Below, one piece after another: positions 1-5,230 of a DNA stretch of 5,271 bases. The notes beneath the pieces are model-generated. The model was given only the letters and a program-made list of their open reading frames with translations, was not told the origin of the DNA and searched no databases. How positions within the stretch are numbered: the stretch's first letter is position 1; each line of letters starts with the position of its first letter. The stretch is from Muribaculaceae bacterium (lineage in GTDB: Bacteria > Bacteroidota > Bacteroidia > Bacteroidales > Muribaculaceae). A program made the position numbers and the translations under genes. The DNA lies in assembly GCA_017545095.1 (NCBI GenBank), contig JAFYCU010000271.1, positions 1 through 5,271 of the forward strand, given 5' to 3'.

Positions 1-41
1 ATTGGCCTTACAGGCCGTCTTTGCGGAACTTGCGAAAGTTG
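1..41. repeat. 41-bp terminal direct repeat, left copy
   Basis: These 41 bases are identical to the last 41 bases of the window (5231-5271). They contain the small palindrome GGCCTTACAGGCC (4-16) and ACTTGCGAAAGTTG (28-41), which is the outer arm of the REP-like element described at 4985-5271. An exact end-to-end match of this kind is typical of a circular molecule assembled with a k-mer overlap. It would also arise if the contig ran from one copy of a dispersed repeat to the next. Confidence 0.95.
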
Positions 42-71
42 AATTATTAACCCCATAAAATTTTCAAGTTA

Positions 72-959
72 ATGAGCGAAAACAGAGAGAGACAAAACGA
101 GGAGCTGCAGGCGCTTGTAGCGCGCATGCGCGAGCAGGGCCTAAATGCCGAGGTTGCCGACGTGCCCGTGCCCGTGTGCAGCTGCCCTGTGCAGGCCGGC
201 ATCCCCACGCCTTTTGGCGACATGGTGGCCGAGGACTATGTGATGGTGCCCCGCAGCCTGCTGGGCGACCACCCCCTGTTCGTGTTCCCCGTGCGTGGCG
301 AGTCCATGCGCGATGCCGGTTTTCACGACGGCGACAACCTGCTGGTGGAGCTGGATGTGATGGTGAACGACGGCGACACGGTGGTGTGCTCCATCGACGA
401 CGAGTACACGGTGAAGACGTTCTTCACCGACGATGATGGTGTGCACTGGCTGGTGCCCGCCAACGATGCTTTCGACCCCATCTGCCTCTCCGAGCAGTTC
501 CGTGTGGTCGTCGTGGGGCGCGTGCGCCATGTGCTGTCGAGGCTGGGGCGCTCGTCGTATCGCGAGCTGGCGCAGCGCGTGAAGCAGAAGGCGAAGGGCA
601 GCGCGGCAGCTGCGCCCACGGTGGCATCGCCCCTCGATGGGGGGCTGCTGGCACCCTTTGCCAAGGCCATGGGGCGCGTGCAGGAATACATGTGGGCACA
701 GAGCGCGTATGCGGTGCTGTTCTGCGAGCTGCGCGACCACCACAACTATCCCAACAACATGAGCTTGTTTGGGCGTGAGGCCGACGCGCTGGCGACGCAA
801 CGGCGATGGAAGCACCATTGTGCTGAGAAGACAATCGGCGATGCCTTCCGGCGCAACGACTTCCTGCTCCATCATGTCGACGAATGGGCTGACATCAACG
901 CACCGGCACGTGCCAGGAAGCTGCAGCAACAATTCCATCTGGCTTGTCAGATAGAGTGA
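72..959 (+). CDS. S24 (LexA/UmuD-type) autoprotease with extra C-terminal domain
   Basis: This 295-residue protein carries a self-cleaving S24 serine peptidase core. The cleavage site is Ala42-Gly43 (QAGIP context). The catalytic serine is Ser78 in RGESM and the general-base lysine is Lys115 in YTVK. Cleavage-site-to-Ser (35) and Ser-to-Lys (37) spacings match UmuD and LexA, so it should be cleavage-competent. In that family, RecA filaments on single-stranded DNA trigger self-cleavage. Only about 42 residues precede the site, too few for the winged helix of LexA, so the N-terminus is UmuD-like; yet no umuC follows. After an Ala-rich linker (about 174-190), residues ~190-295 form an extra, probably helical domain that I do not recognise. 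UmuD itself is about 140 residues. The start is the first ATG after the AT-rich leader; no convincing promoter fits in 42-71, so transcription probably begins within the upstream REP-like sequence. A terminator at 1065-1093 ends the unit. The peptidase call is firm; the physiological role is unknown. Confidence 0.9.
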   Translation: MSENRERQNEELQALVARMREQGLNAEVADVPVPVCSCPVQAGIPTPFGDMVAEDYVMVPRSLLGDHPLFVFPVRGESMRDAGFHDGDNLLVELDVMVNDGDTVVCSIDDEYTVKTFFTDDDGVHWLVPANDAFDPICLSEQFRVVVVGRVRHVLSRLGRSSYRELAQRVKQKAKGSAAAAPTVASPLDGGLLAPFAKAMGRVQEYMWAQSAYAVLFCELRDHHNYPNNMSLFGREADALATQRRWKHHCAEKTIGDAFRRNDFLLHHVDEWADINAPARARKLQQQFHLACQIE

Positions 960-1019
960 GCAGTGCCGCCAAAAGTGCCGCCCAAAGTGCCGCCCAAAGT
1001 GCCGCCCAAAGTGCCGCTT
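960..1019. repeat. Five tandem 12-bp repeats (iteron-like)
   Basis: The unit is AAAGTGCCGCCC. The GTGCCGC core begins at 963, 975, 987, 999 and 1011, a strict 12-bp period. Copies 2-4 (972-983, 984-995, 996-1007) are identical, and the outer two diverge only at their edges. The array starts directly after the TGA of the S24 gene. The period is close to one helical turn and a multiple of three, so an incidental Ser-Ala-Ala-Gln repeat appears in one frame. Repeated protein-binding sites (replication iterons or operators) are the likely meaning. Confidence 0.9.
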
Positions 1020-1031
1020 TTCAAAAAATAG

Positions 1032-1061
1032 TGCAACCTTTGCAACCTTTTCTGCAACCTT
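1032..1061. repeat. Three 9-bp direct repeats TGCAACCTT
   Basis: Exact copies of TGCAACCTT lie at 1032-1040, 1041-1049 and 1053-1061; the first two abut and the third is 3 bp further on. They sit between the 12-bp array and the terminator, separated from the array by a short A-rich stretch. They differ in sequence from the 12-bp units, so a second binding specificity is possible. Confidence 0.85.
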
Positions 1062-1064
1062 GTA

Positions 1065-1093
1065 CCCCGCACTCTTTGCGGGGCTTTTTTTTT
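1065..1093 (+). terminator. Intrinsic terminator after the S24 gene
   Basis: CCCCGC (1065-1070) pairs with GCGGGG (1078-1083) across a 7-nt loop and is followed by C and nine T residues (1085-1093). This is a textbook Rho-independent terminator on the + strand. It separates the S24 gene from the downstream operon. Confidence 0.9.
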
Positions 1094-1106
1094 GTGCCTA
1101 ATTTTG
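1075..1106 (+). promoter_or_regulatory. Bacteroidetes-type promoter of the replication operon
   Basis: TTTG at 1075-1078 and TAATTTTG at 1099-1106 match the -33 (TTTG) and -7 (TAnnTTTG) elements used by the Bacteroidetes primary sigma factor, with a 20-bp spacer in the normal range. Transcription should begin near 1111-1113, leaving a leader of about 46 nt that ends in an A-rich stretch before the ATG at 1158. The -33 element lies in the loop and stem of the preceding terminator and the T-tract is its spacer. Confidence 0.75.
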
Positions 1107-1111
1107 CGGCA

Positions 1112-1125
1112 TGGATGGCCATCCA
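1112..1125. promoter_or_regulatory. Perfect 14-bp palindrome at the start site (operator candidate)
   Basis: TGGATGGCCATCCA is a perfect palindrome without a spacer. It lies 5 bp downstream of the -7 element, over the predicted transcription start. Position and symmetry fit an operator for a dimeric repressor of the replication operon. The S24 protein has no visible DNA-binding domain, so the binding protein is not obvious. A restriction-type or chance palindrome cannot be excluded. Confidence 0.45.
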
Positions 1126-1157
1126 AAGTAAAATTAACAATTAAAAATAAAAGAATT

Positions 1158-1445
1158 ATGGAACTGATTTGCAGAATCCTGAAGCAGCACCCGCTGCAGA
1201 CGCGGCAGTACACCGACCGCAACGGTCAGCCGCAGTCGATTACCACGATGGGTTTCAACTTCGTCAGTGGTGCCGACACCTTCTATGCCGAACTGACCGA
1301 CGAGAAAGCCGTGAAGTGTGGCACCTGTGACCCCTCGTATTTCTACAAGGTAGACCTCTCGCTTCGCGCTGACTCTTGGAACGACAACCAGGGCAACACG
1401 CGCTACTCCACCCGCCTTTACATCAACCGCATAGCCATGCTTTGA
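1158..1445 (+). CDS. Small SSB/OB-fold-like protein
   Basis: This 95-residue protein is the first gene of the operon. The ATG at 1158 is preferred over an upstream in-frame ATG at 1092, because 1092 lies upstream of the predicted transcription start and 1158 follows an A-rich leader typical of the phylum. The sequence alternates short beta-type strands. Its tail (a Trp, then DNQGNTRYSTRLYINRIAML) resembles the last OB-fold strands of single-stranded DNA-binding proteins, where a D-x-x-G-x-x-RY-x-T pattern leads into a hydrophobic strand. The acidic C-terminal tip of SSB is missing; the protein simply ends in AML. Two Cys lie close together (CGTC). Beside a primase-helicase, a single-strand-binding or accessory role is plausible, but this is inferred from a short motif. 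The next gene starts 3 bp after the stop. Confidence 0.8.
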   Translation: MELICRILKQHPLQTRQYTDRNGQPQSITTMGFNFVSGADTFYAELTDEKAVKCGTCDPSYFYKVDLSLRADSWNDNQGNTRYSTRLYINRIAML

Positions 1446-1448
1446 ACT

Positions 1449-1730
1449 ATGGACGAAGATTTGACTTTAGAAGAGAAGGAGGCATTGGCCGAAATGCTGC
1501 GCCAAGGCTTCGAGCTCGCCCTGAAAATGGAGAGCTGCATCACGAAGAAACATCATATTCCCGTGGTCATGTCGGCTTGTGCCTGGATATTGGAGAAGAG
1601 CAGGCGCGTGGCCCCCGAAAATGCGAAGGACGAATTCATGGGTGGCTTGGCACGCCTCATGACGGTATGCGGAAACTGTATTGAACAATTCGAAAAGAAA
1701 GAAAGGGAACGCCATGGCACAGACGAATGA
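1449..1730 (+). CDS. Hypothetical small helical protein
   Basis: This 93-residue protein is not recognised. It starts 3 bp after the preceding stop, so the two are almost certainly co-transcribed and perhaps translationally coupled. It appears entirely alpha-helical: an acidic N-terminus (MDEDLTLEEKEALAEM), a central helix around VVMSACAWILEK, a third around the GGLARLMTVCGNC segment, and a very charged C-terminal end (FEKKERERH). There is no signal peptide or convincing membrane helix. Three of its four Cys lie in or near the middle and last helices, without a clear metal-binding spacing. Operon position suggests a replication or regulatory accessory role; that is inference only. Its last 17 bp overlap the next gene. 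Confidence 0.75.
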   Translation: MDEDLTLEEKEALAEMLRQGFELALKMESCITKKHHIPVVMSACAWILEKSRRVAPENAKDEFMGGLARLMTVCGNCIEQFEKKERERHGTDE

Positions 1731-1917
1731 ATCGTGGTATCATATTTCCCTCACCTGCAATATTGATACCTGCTCGGAAATTTTAAGCACATTAGCACAA
1801 TTAAACACCGACACCTATGGAAAAGTCAATCTCTACAGCTGCGAACGTCCCGACGATGCCCCCCACACCGAAGGACAGTCCAGCCAAGACATCCGACCGT
1901 TCGGAGCACCCGACTAA
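1714..1917 (+). CDS. Hypothetical small protein overlapping both neighbours
   Basis: This 67-residue reading frame begins at ATG 1714 (MAQTNESWYHISL), preceded by AAAGGGAA, and overlaps the end of the previous gene by 17 bp. The first half looks like a small mixed alpha/beta unit with two Cys (CNIDTC) and a short helix (EILSTLAQL). The second half is polar, rich in Asp, Pro and Ser, and lies wholly inside the first 101 bp of the next gene. I do not recognise it. A TTG start at 1681 would add 11 residues but is less likely. Support comes from an open frame that fills the otherwise empty 86 bp between its neighbours. It could instead be a leader that keeps ribosomes moving toward the next gene. 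Confidence 0.5.
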   Translation: MAQTNESWYHISLTCNIDTCSEILSTLAQLNTDTYGKVNLYSCERPDDAPHTEGQSSQDIRPFGAPD

Positions 1918-2386
1918 GAGTGAATACCCCCTGCGCATGCGGGGGGTGCTCACCGTGCTCAACGAGGCGAACGACTGCGAGTTCCGCGCCCAGCGCTCCA
2001 CTGGCGAGAGCACCCAGCGCGTCATCAGCAAGAGCGGTGATGCGAAACTCTACCAGACCACCGGCAAGAAGCCCCAGATGGTGGCCCACCTCACCACCCG
2101 CGCCGACGCTACCGACCCCATCAGCGACCTCTACGACCAGCTCGACAAGATGGCGGCCAAGCAGCAGCCGAAGACGGCCAAGCAGCGCCCCCAGCGCGAG
2201 CGCGTGCTGATGGACGAAGGCGGCGTGAAAGTGACGATGAGCAAGGCGGCGAAGCGGGTGACGGTAACGATGAATATTAACATGGCCGAAACGCCACATT
2301 ATCAACAACATCTTCTTAAACTCTTTACACAAGTACAACAATGCTTTCTTACCAACGAACTTTCTTTACTGCAACTGAGGAGCTGA
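1817..2386 (+). CDS. Hypothetical protein upstream of the primase-helicase
   Basis: This 189-residue protein is not recognised by name. Residues 1-36 are Pro/Thr/Ser/Lys-rich and probably disordered. Residues ~38-105 form a strand-rich unit (MRGVLTVLNEANDCEF, later MVAHLTTRADATDPISDLYDQL). Residues ~112-130 are a very basic Lys/Gln/Arg linker (KQQPKTAKQRPQRER) that could contact nucleic acid. Residues ~133-157 are again strand-rich (VKVTMSKAAKRVTVTMNINM), and a C-terminal helix follows. The start at 1817 is chosen over Met41 (1937) because the frame is open with reasonable codon use and sits near the upstream gene. The 3' end overlaps the primase-helicase start by 46 bp in another frame, implying coupled translation and matched dosage. 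It may be a partner or loading factor for the primase-helicase, inferred only from position and basic character. Confidence 0.75.
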   Translation: MEKSISTAANVPTMPPTPKDSPAKTSDRSEHPTKSEYPLRMRGVLTVLNEANDCEFRAQRSTGESTQRVISKSGDAKLYQTTGKKPQMVAHLTTRADATDPISDLYDQLDKMAAKQQPKTAKQRPQRERVLMDEGGVKVTMSKAAKRVTVTMNINMAETPHYQQHLLKLFTQVQQCFLTNELSLLQLRS

Positions 2387-4890
2387 CCGCCGAACTGTTC
2401 AGCCAGCTCATCATCAGCGACACGGTGAACAAAACCATCGCCACGCTGCGCCAGCTGAAGGAGCACGCCGCCACCATCGAGGCGGCGGGCGTGGAGGAGG
2501 AACAGCCCAAGGCACAGCAAATGCGCAAGGATGCCGACCGACTGAAACGCTCACTCCCCAAAATCATCTGGCAAGCCACCTTCGAAGAGTCAATGTCGGC
2601 CTCTGGCAACAAAGGGCGTTGGCGCAAGCAAGGTGCCGCCGTGCTCAACGGCCTCTTCATGCTCGACATCGACCATGTGGCCGACCCCCACGCCCTGTGG
2701 CAGGGCTGGATTGACACCGAGCAGGCCGAGCACCCCATCGGCGGTGGCACCCCTGGCGACTACTACCGTGCGTTTGCCGACAGGCACGGCATCGTGCTGG
2801 CGCATGTCACCCCGAGCGGCCATGGCCTGCGCATAGTGGCCAAGGCCGACATCGACGTGGGCAACATTGCCGACAACCAACTGCACCTGGCCAACATTCT
2901 ACATGTGGAGCCCGACGAGAGCTGCAAGGATGCCAGCCGACTCTCGTTCTGCCCCAGCTACAACGACATCATCTACATCAACACCCAAGAACTTTTCAAC
3001 TACAACAATGAAGCTTATAATGAAAGATATGGCGGTCAATACCGCCAAAATAGCAGCAAACCCACTGCTGGCCCTGCTGCGGGCCGTGTGCACGGTAATA
3101 ATCATCCTCACCATGTGGCTCCCACTGCTGCTGCAGCAGGTGGTGGAGTGGTGCTCGGCGATGCTGCCGAAGACCGACTGGTGGAAATAATCAAGGAGGG
3201 CTATCATGGTACGACGTATCGAGAAATTATCGCCCGGTGGTTTGAAATTAACAATGGCGGTGCTGCGCCAGCCGCTGGCGACCGCCACCGAGTGCTGCTC
3301 CGACTTGCTGCGCACTTGCGGTATATCTGCAACAATAATCCGGCGATGCTTGCAGCCGCCATGCGAGAGCATCCTATGGTGGCCGGATACGCAGCCGAGG
3401 ACCCCACCGACTTTGCCCATATTGCAGATAGTGCTTGTGAAAAGCAGCTATGGGTCGCCATGCCACGAAATTTCCGCGCGGTGCTGGACGCTCTTGGTAT
3501 ACAGCTCCCTGAGCAAGGTGATGTCGGAAAGGCTGGCTCAGAAACTGCACTCGATTACGACGCCTACTGGCATCGGCTTGAGCCTCTTCTGGCTGACTCC
3601 CCAATCCTGCGTGAAGCTGTGGCCGACCTGCCCGAGCACCACCGATTAGGTGGTGTGCTGGCGGCGGGAGCCATGCTCGGCACCTATCTGACGCGCACAT
3701 GGTGGGAGCACTTCGACGGCAAGTTCTACCGCCTCTCCTTCCTCGTCTACATCATCGGTGCCGCCGCCAGCGGCAAGAGCTTCATCACCCTGCTCGACAA
3801 GCTGCTGCTGGCACCCCTGCAAGCTGCCGACCGCTTGGGGCGTGAGCAGGAGCGTGCCTACAAGGAGAAGGAGAAGAAGCGCAAGGCCAACGAGGCACTG
3901 CCCGACCGCCCGCATCCCGTCATTCGCTACTGCCCATCGTCGACGAGCAACGCCATCCTCTACCGCCGACTGCAGGATGCCATCGACAACGACGTGACCG
4001 ACCCCGACACGGGCGAGCCGCTGCACCTGCACCTCATCACCGTGGAGAGCGAGATAGCCACAGCCCTGCGAGCGCAGGTAGGCTCATGGGCTGGAAAGGC
4101 CGACTTGGAGCTGAAGTCGTTTCACAACGAGGTGGCTGGCGTCGACTTCGCCAACGCCGAGAGCACCAACGGCCCCATGCAAATCAACTGGAACGAGGTG
4201 ATGAGCGGCACCACCGAGAGCATGAGCCGCAAGATTATGCCCAAGAACGTGCTCGATGGACTCGTCACACGCCTTGTGCTCTTCCTGATGCCCGACAACG
4301 ACTATGCCATGCTGGAGCGTCGCAGGGCGCTCAGAAACCACGAACGCGAGTGCATGCTTAGGAGTGTGGGCTACGACCTCGAAAAGGTCTCAGGCGAGCT
4401 TCACGTGCCCCGACTGGTGGATTTCTGCTACCAGTATGAGGAAGAACTTACTAAGCGTGCCCTGGTGGAACAAGACCGCTGCCTTGACTACTTCCGCAAG
4501 CGCATACCCGTCATCATGATTCGCTACGCCCTCGTCAGGATAGTGTTGCGCCAGCTGGAAGCCGCCAAGAAGGGCGAGGACTTGGTGGTGGAGGACAGCG
4601 ACCTGGAGTTTGCCCGCCTCATCGGCGACTGGTGCTTGGAGGCGCAGGTGCACATGTTTGGCCAGATGGTGCTCGATGCGCTGGAGGCCGAGGCGTTGGC
4701 TTTCAAACCACGGACTATTTCAAGCGACATGATGGCGAAGTTTCAGCAGCTGCCCAAGGAAATAACAGCTAAAGTGCTGGTAGAAACGGGAGTATGTAAA
4801 GACAACAAAGCCGCTGGTACTTATCTTGCACGTTGGCAGAAAGGAGGCTTGGTTAAGAAGAATTCCCGCGGAAGTTACGAAAAGTGCTAA
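2341..4890 (+). CDS. Primase-helicase (BT4734-like N-terminal domain plus DUF3987-type ATPase)
   Basis: This 849-residue protein fuses a primase to a helicase. Residues ~1-225 match the BT4734-like/VirE-N family, an archaeo-eukaryotic-primase-type fold: LDID gives the metal-binding Asp109 and Asp111, PSGHG gives Ser159 and His161, and KDASRLSF supplies Asp197 and Arg200. A low-complexity Ala/Gly/His linker (~231-265) leads to a helical primase-C-terminal-like segment (~268-385). Residues ~400-740 form the DUF3987-type P-loop ATPase. Walker A is GAAASGKS (473-480, Lys479), the Walker-B-like strand is LHLITVESE (561-571), a polar motif SGT is at 622-624, and GLVTR ends in Arg644, a possible arginine finger. 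A highly charged stretch (~501-519) interrupts the ATPase. Residues ~795-849 resemble a winged helix. All key residues are present, so it should be active. It would synthesise primers and unwind DNA in the cytoplasm, probably for replication of this element. Related fused proteins are common on Bacteroidetes islands and phages. Confidence 0.9.
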   Translation: MLSYQRTFFTATEELTAELFSQLIISDTVNKTIATLRQLKEHAATIEAAGVEEEQPKAQQMRKDADRLKRSLPKIIWQATFEESMSASGNKGRWRKQGAAVLNGLFMLDIDHVADPHALWQGWIDTEQAEHPIGGGTPGDYYRAFADRHGIVLAHVTPSGHGLRIVAKADIDVGNIADNQLHLANILHVEPDESCKDASRLSFCPSYNDIIYINTQELFNYNNEAYNERYGGQYRQNSSKPTAGPAAGRVHGNNHPHHVAPTAAAAGGGVVLGDAAEDRLVEIIKEGYHGTTYREIIARWFEINNGGAAPAAGDRHRVLLRLAAHLRYICNNNPAMLAAAMREHPMVAGYAAEDPTDFAHIADSACEKQLWVAMPRNFRAVLDALGIQLPEQGDVGKAGSETALDYDAYWHRLEPLLADSPILREAVADLPEHHRLGGVLAAGAMLGTYLTRTWWEHFDGKFYRLSFLVYIIGAAASGKSFITLLDKLLLAPLQAADRLGREQERAYKEKEKKRKANEALPDRPHPVIRYCPSSTSNAILYRRLQDAIDNDVTDPDTGEPLHLHLITVESEIATALRAQVGSWAGKADLELKSFHNEVAGVDFANAESTNGPMQINWNEVMSGTTESMSRKIMPKNVLDGLVTRLVLFLMPDNDYAMLERRRALRNHERECMLRSVGYDLEKVSGELHVPRLVDFCYQYEEELTKRALVEQDRCLDYFRKRIPVIMIRYALVRIVLRQLEAAKKGEDLVVEDSDLEFARLIGDWCLEAQVHMFGQMVLDALEAEALAFKPRTISSDMMAKFQQLPKEITAKVLVETGVCKDNKAAGTYLARWQKGGLVKKNSRGSYEKC

Positions 4891-4907
4891 GGCTTTACTC
4901 TACTGGA

Positions 4908-4935
4908 AGCGTCGTTTCCGCAAGGAAACGACGCT
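4908..4935 (+). terminator. Perfect 12-bp hairpin after the operon
   Basis: AGCGTCGTTTCC (4908-4919) pairs perfectly with GGAAACGACGCT (4924-4935) across a GCAA tetraloop, a very stable GNRA-type cap. It lies 17 bp after the primase-helicase stop. The following GTTTA is a weak U-tract, so it may protect the mRNA 3' end or act jointly with the T-rich tract at 4958-4964 rather than terminate alone. Confidence 0.7.
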
Positions 4936-4947
4936 GTTTACAATCAC

Positions 4948-4976
4948 AAACGAACCGTTTTTTTATAACAAAAACG
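4948..4976. terminator. Weak T-rich hairpin, possible second terminator
   Basis: AAACG (4948-4952) can pair with CGTTT (4956-4960), followed directly by four more T. Alternatively CGTTTTT (4956-4962) pairs with AAAAACG (4970-4976). Both are weak stems, but the seven-T run just downstream of the strong hairpin could complete termination. The second pairing would also work in the other direction. Confidence 0.35.
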
Positions 4977-5048
4977 ATACTATTTTCAAGTTTCGCAAGT
5001 AATGAAAACCCTGTGTAGAAACGGCCTGAAAGGCCAAAAAGCACTTAG

Positions 5049-5067
5049 CCCAGGGCATCGCCCTGGG
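5049..5067. repeat. Hairpin CCCAGGGC-ATC-GCCCTGGG (left arm)
   Basis: An 8-bp perfect stem with a 3-nt loop. The whole 19-mer is the exact reverse complement of the hairpin at 5202-5220, so it can fold on itself or pair with its partner 150 bp away. Confidence 0.9.
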
Positions 5068-5132
5068 TGCAAGGATGTGGGAAAATTCGCCCTGCGCTCG
5101 GCTCTGCCGCTTGCTACCGAAGGGACGCAAGA

Positions 5133-5173
5133 AAGGGCAAAAGCCCTATCTTGCCTATTATGCTTTTGCCCTT
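5133..5173. repeat. Central inverted repeat of the REP-like element
   Basis: AAGGGCAAAAGC (5133-5144) and GCTTTTGCCCTT (5162-5173) are perfect 12-bp inverted repeats around a 17-nt loop. The right arm overlaps a competing small hairpin, GCCCT-TAC-AGGGC (5168-5180). This is the innermost layer of the dyad. Confidence 0.9.
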
Positions 5174-5201
5174 ACAGGGCGTAGGCTGCGTACCACATCA
5201 A

Positions 5202-5220
5202 CCCAGGGCGATGCCCTGGG
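5202..5220. repeat. Hairpin CCCAGGGC-GAT-GCCCTGGG (right arm)
   Basis: Exact reverse complement of the hairpin at 5049-5067. The context is mirrored too: GATGTGG follows the left copy and its complement CCACATC precedes this one, extending the symmetry beyond the hairpin. Confidence 0.9.
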
Positions 5221-5230
5221 CTGGGAGCTT

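Larger units (their letters stand above)
960..1157. other. Candidate replication origin / control region
   Basis: This 198-bp gap between the two transcription units combines five 12-bp direct repeats, three 9-bp direct repeats, and a nearly pure A/T stretch (about 1126-1157), just upstream of the replication operon. Direct repeats next to an AT-rich unwinding segment are the usual layout of an iteron-type origin. It also holds a terminator, a promoter and a palindrome, so regulation alone could explain it. The origin role is inferred from architecture; I recognise no DnaA box or named iteron sequence. Confidence 0.4.

Noticed and set aside
42..71. Promoter for the S24 gene just before its start
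   Set aside because: The segment has AT-rich patches but no TAnnTTTG element at a correct distance from a TTTG; any promoter must lie further upstream, in the REP-like sequence.
141..938. 265-codon reading frame on the - strand
   Set aside because: It is antisense to the well-supported S24 gene, and its His/Val-rich composition is what GC-rich codons give when read backward.
72..959. Signal peptidase I (also a Ser/Lys protease)
   Set aside because: There is no N-terminal membrane helix, and an Ala-Gly self-cleavage site at the UmuD/LexA spacing is present.
960..1019. CRISPR array
   Set aside because: The units are 12 bp, tandem and without spacers; no cas gene is present.
944..1144. 66-codon + strand reading frame with a Ser-Ala-Ala-Gln repeat
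   Set aside because: The repeat is a by-product of the 12-bp direct repeats. The frame runs through a terminator and a promoter and ends in AT-rich leader sequence.
1826..2341. 171-codon reading frame on the - strand
   Set aside because: Antisense to the hypothetical gene at 1817-2386, with Leu/His-rich low-complexity content and no promoter or leader.
3031..3046. Hairpin GGCGGT-CAAT-ACCGCC within the primase-helicase gene
   Set aside because: A 6-bp stem inside a GC-rich coding linker is expected by chance, and there is no adjacent T-tract or start codon that would give it a role.
5002..5184. 60-codon + strand reading frame in the REP-like element
   Set aside because: It is made entirely of palindromic repeat DNA. 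Such frames are commonly over-called in Bacteroidetes genomes and show no protein-like features.
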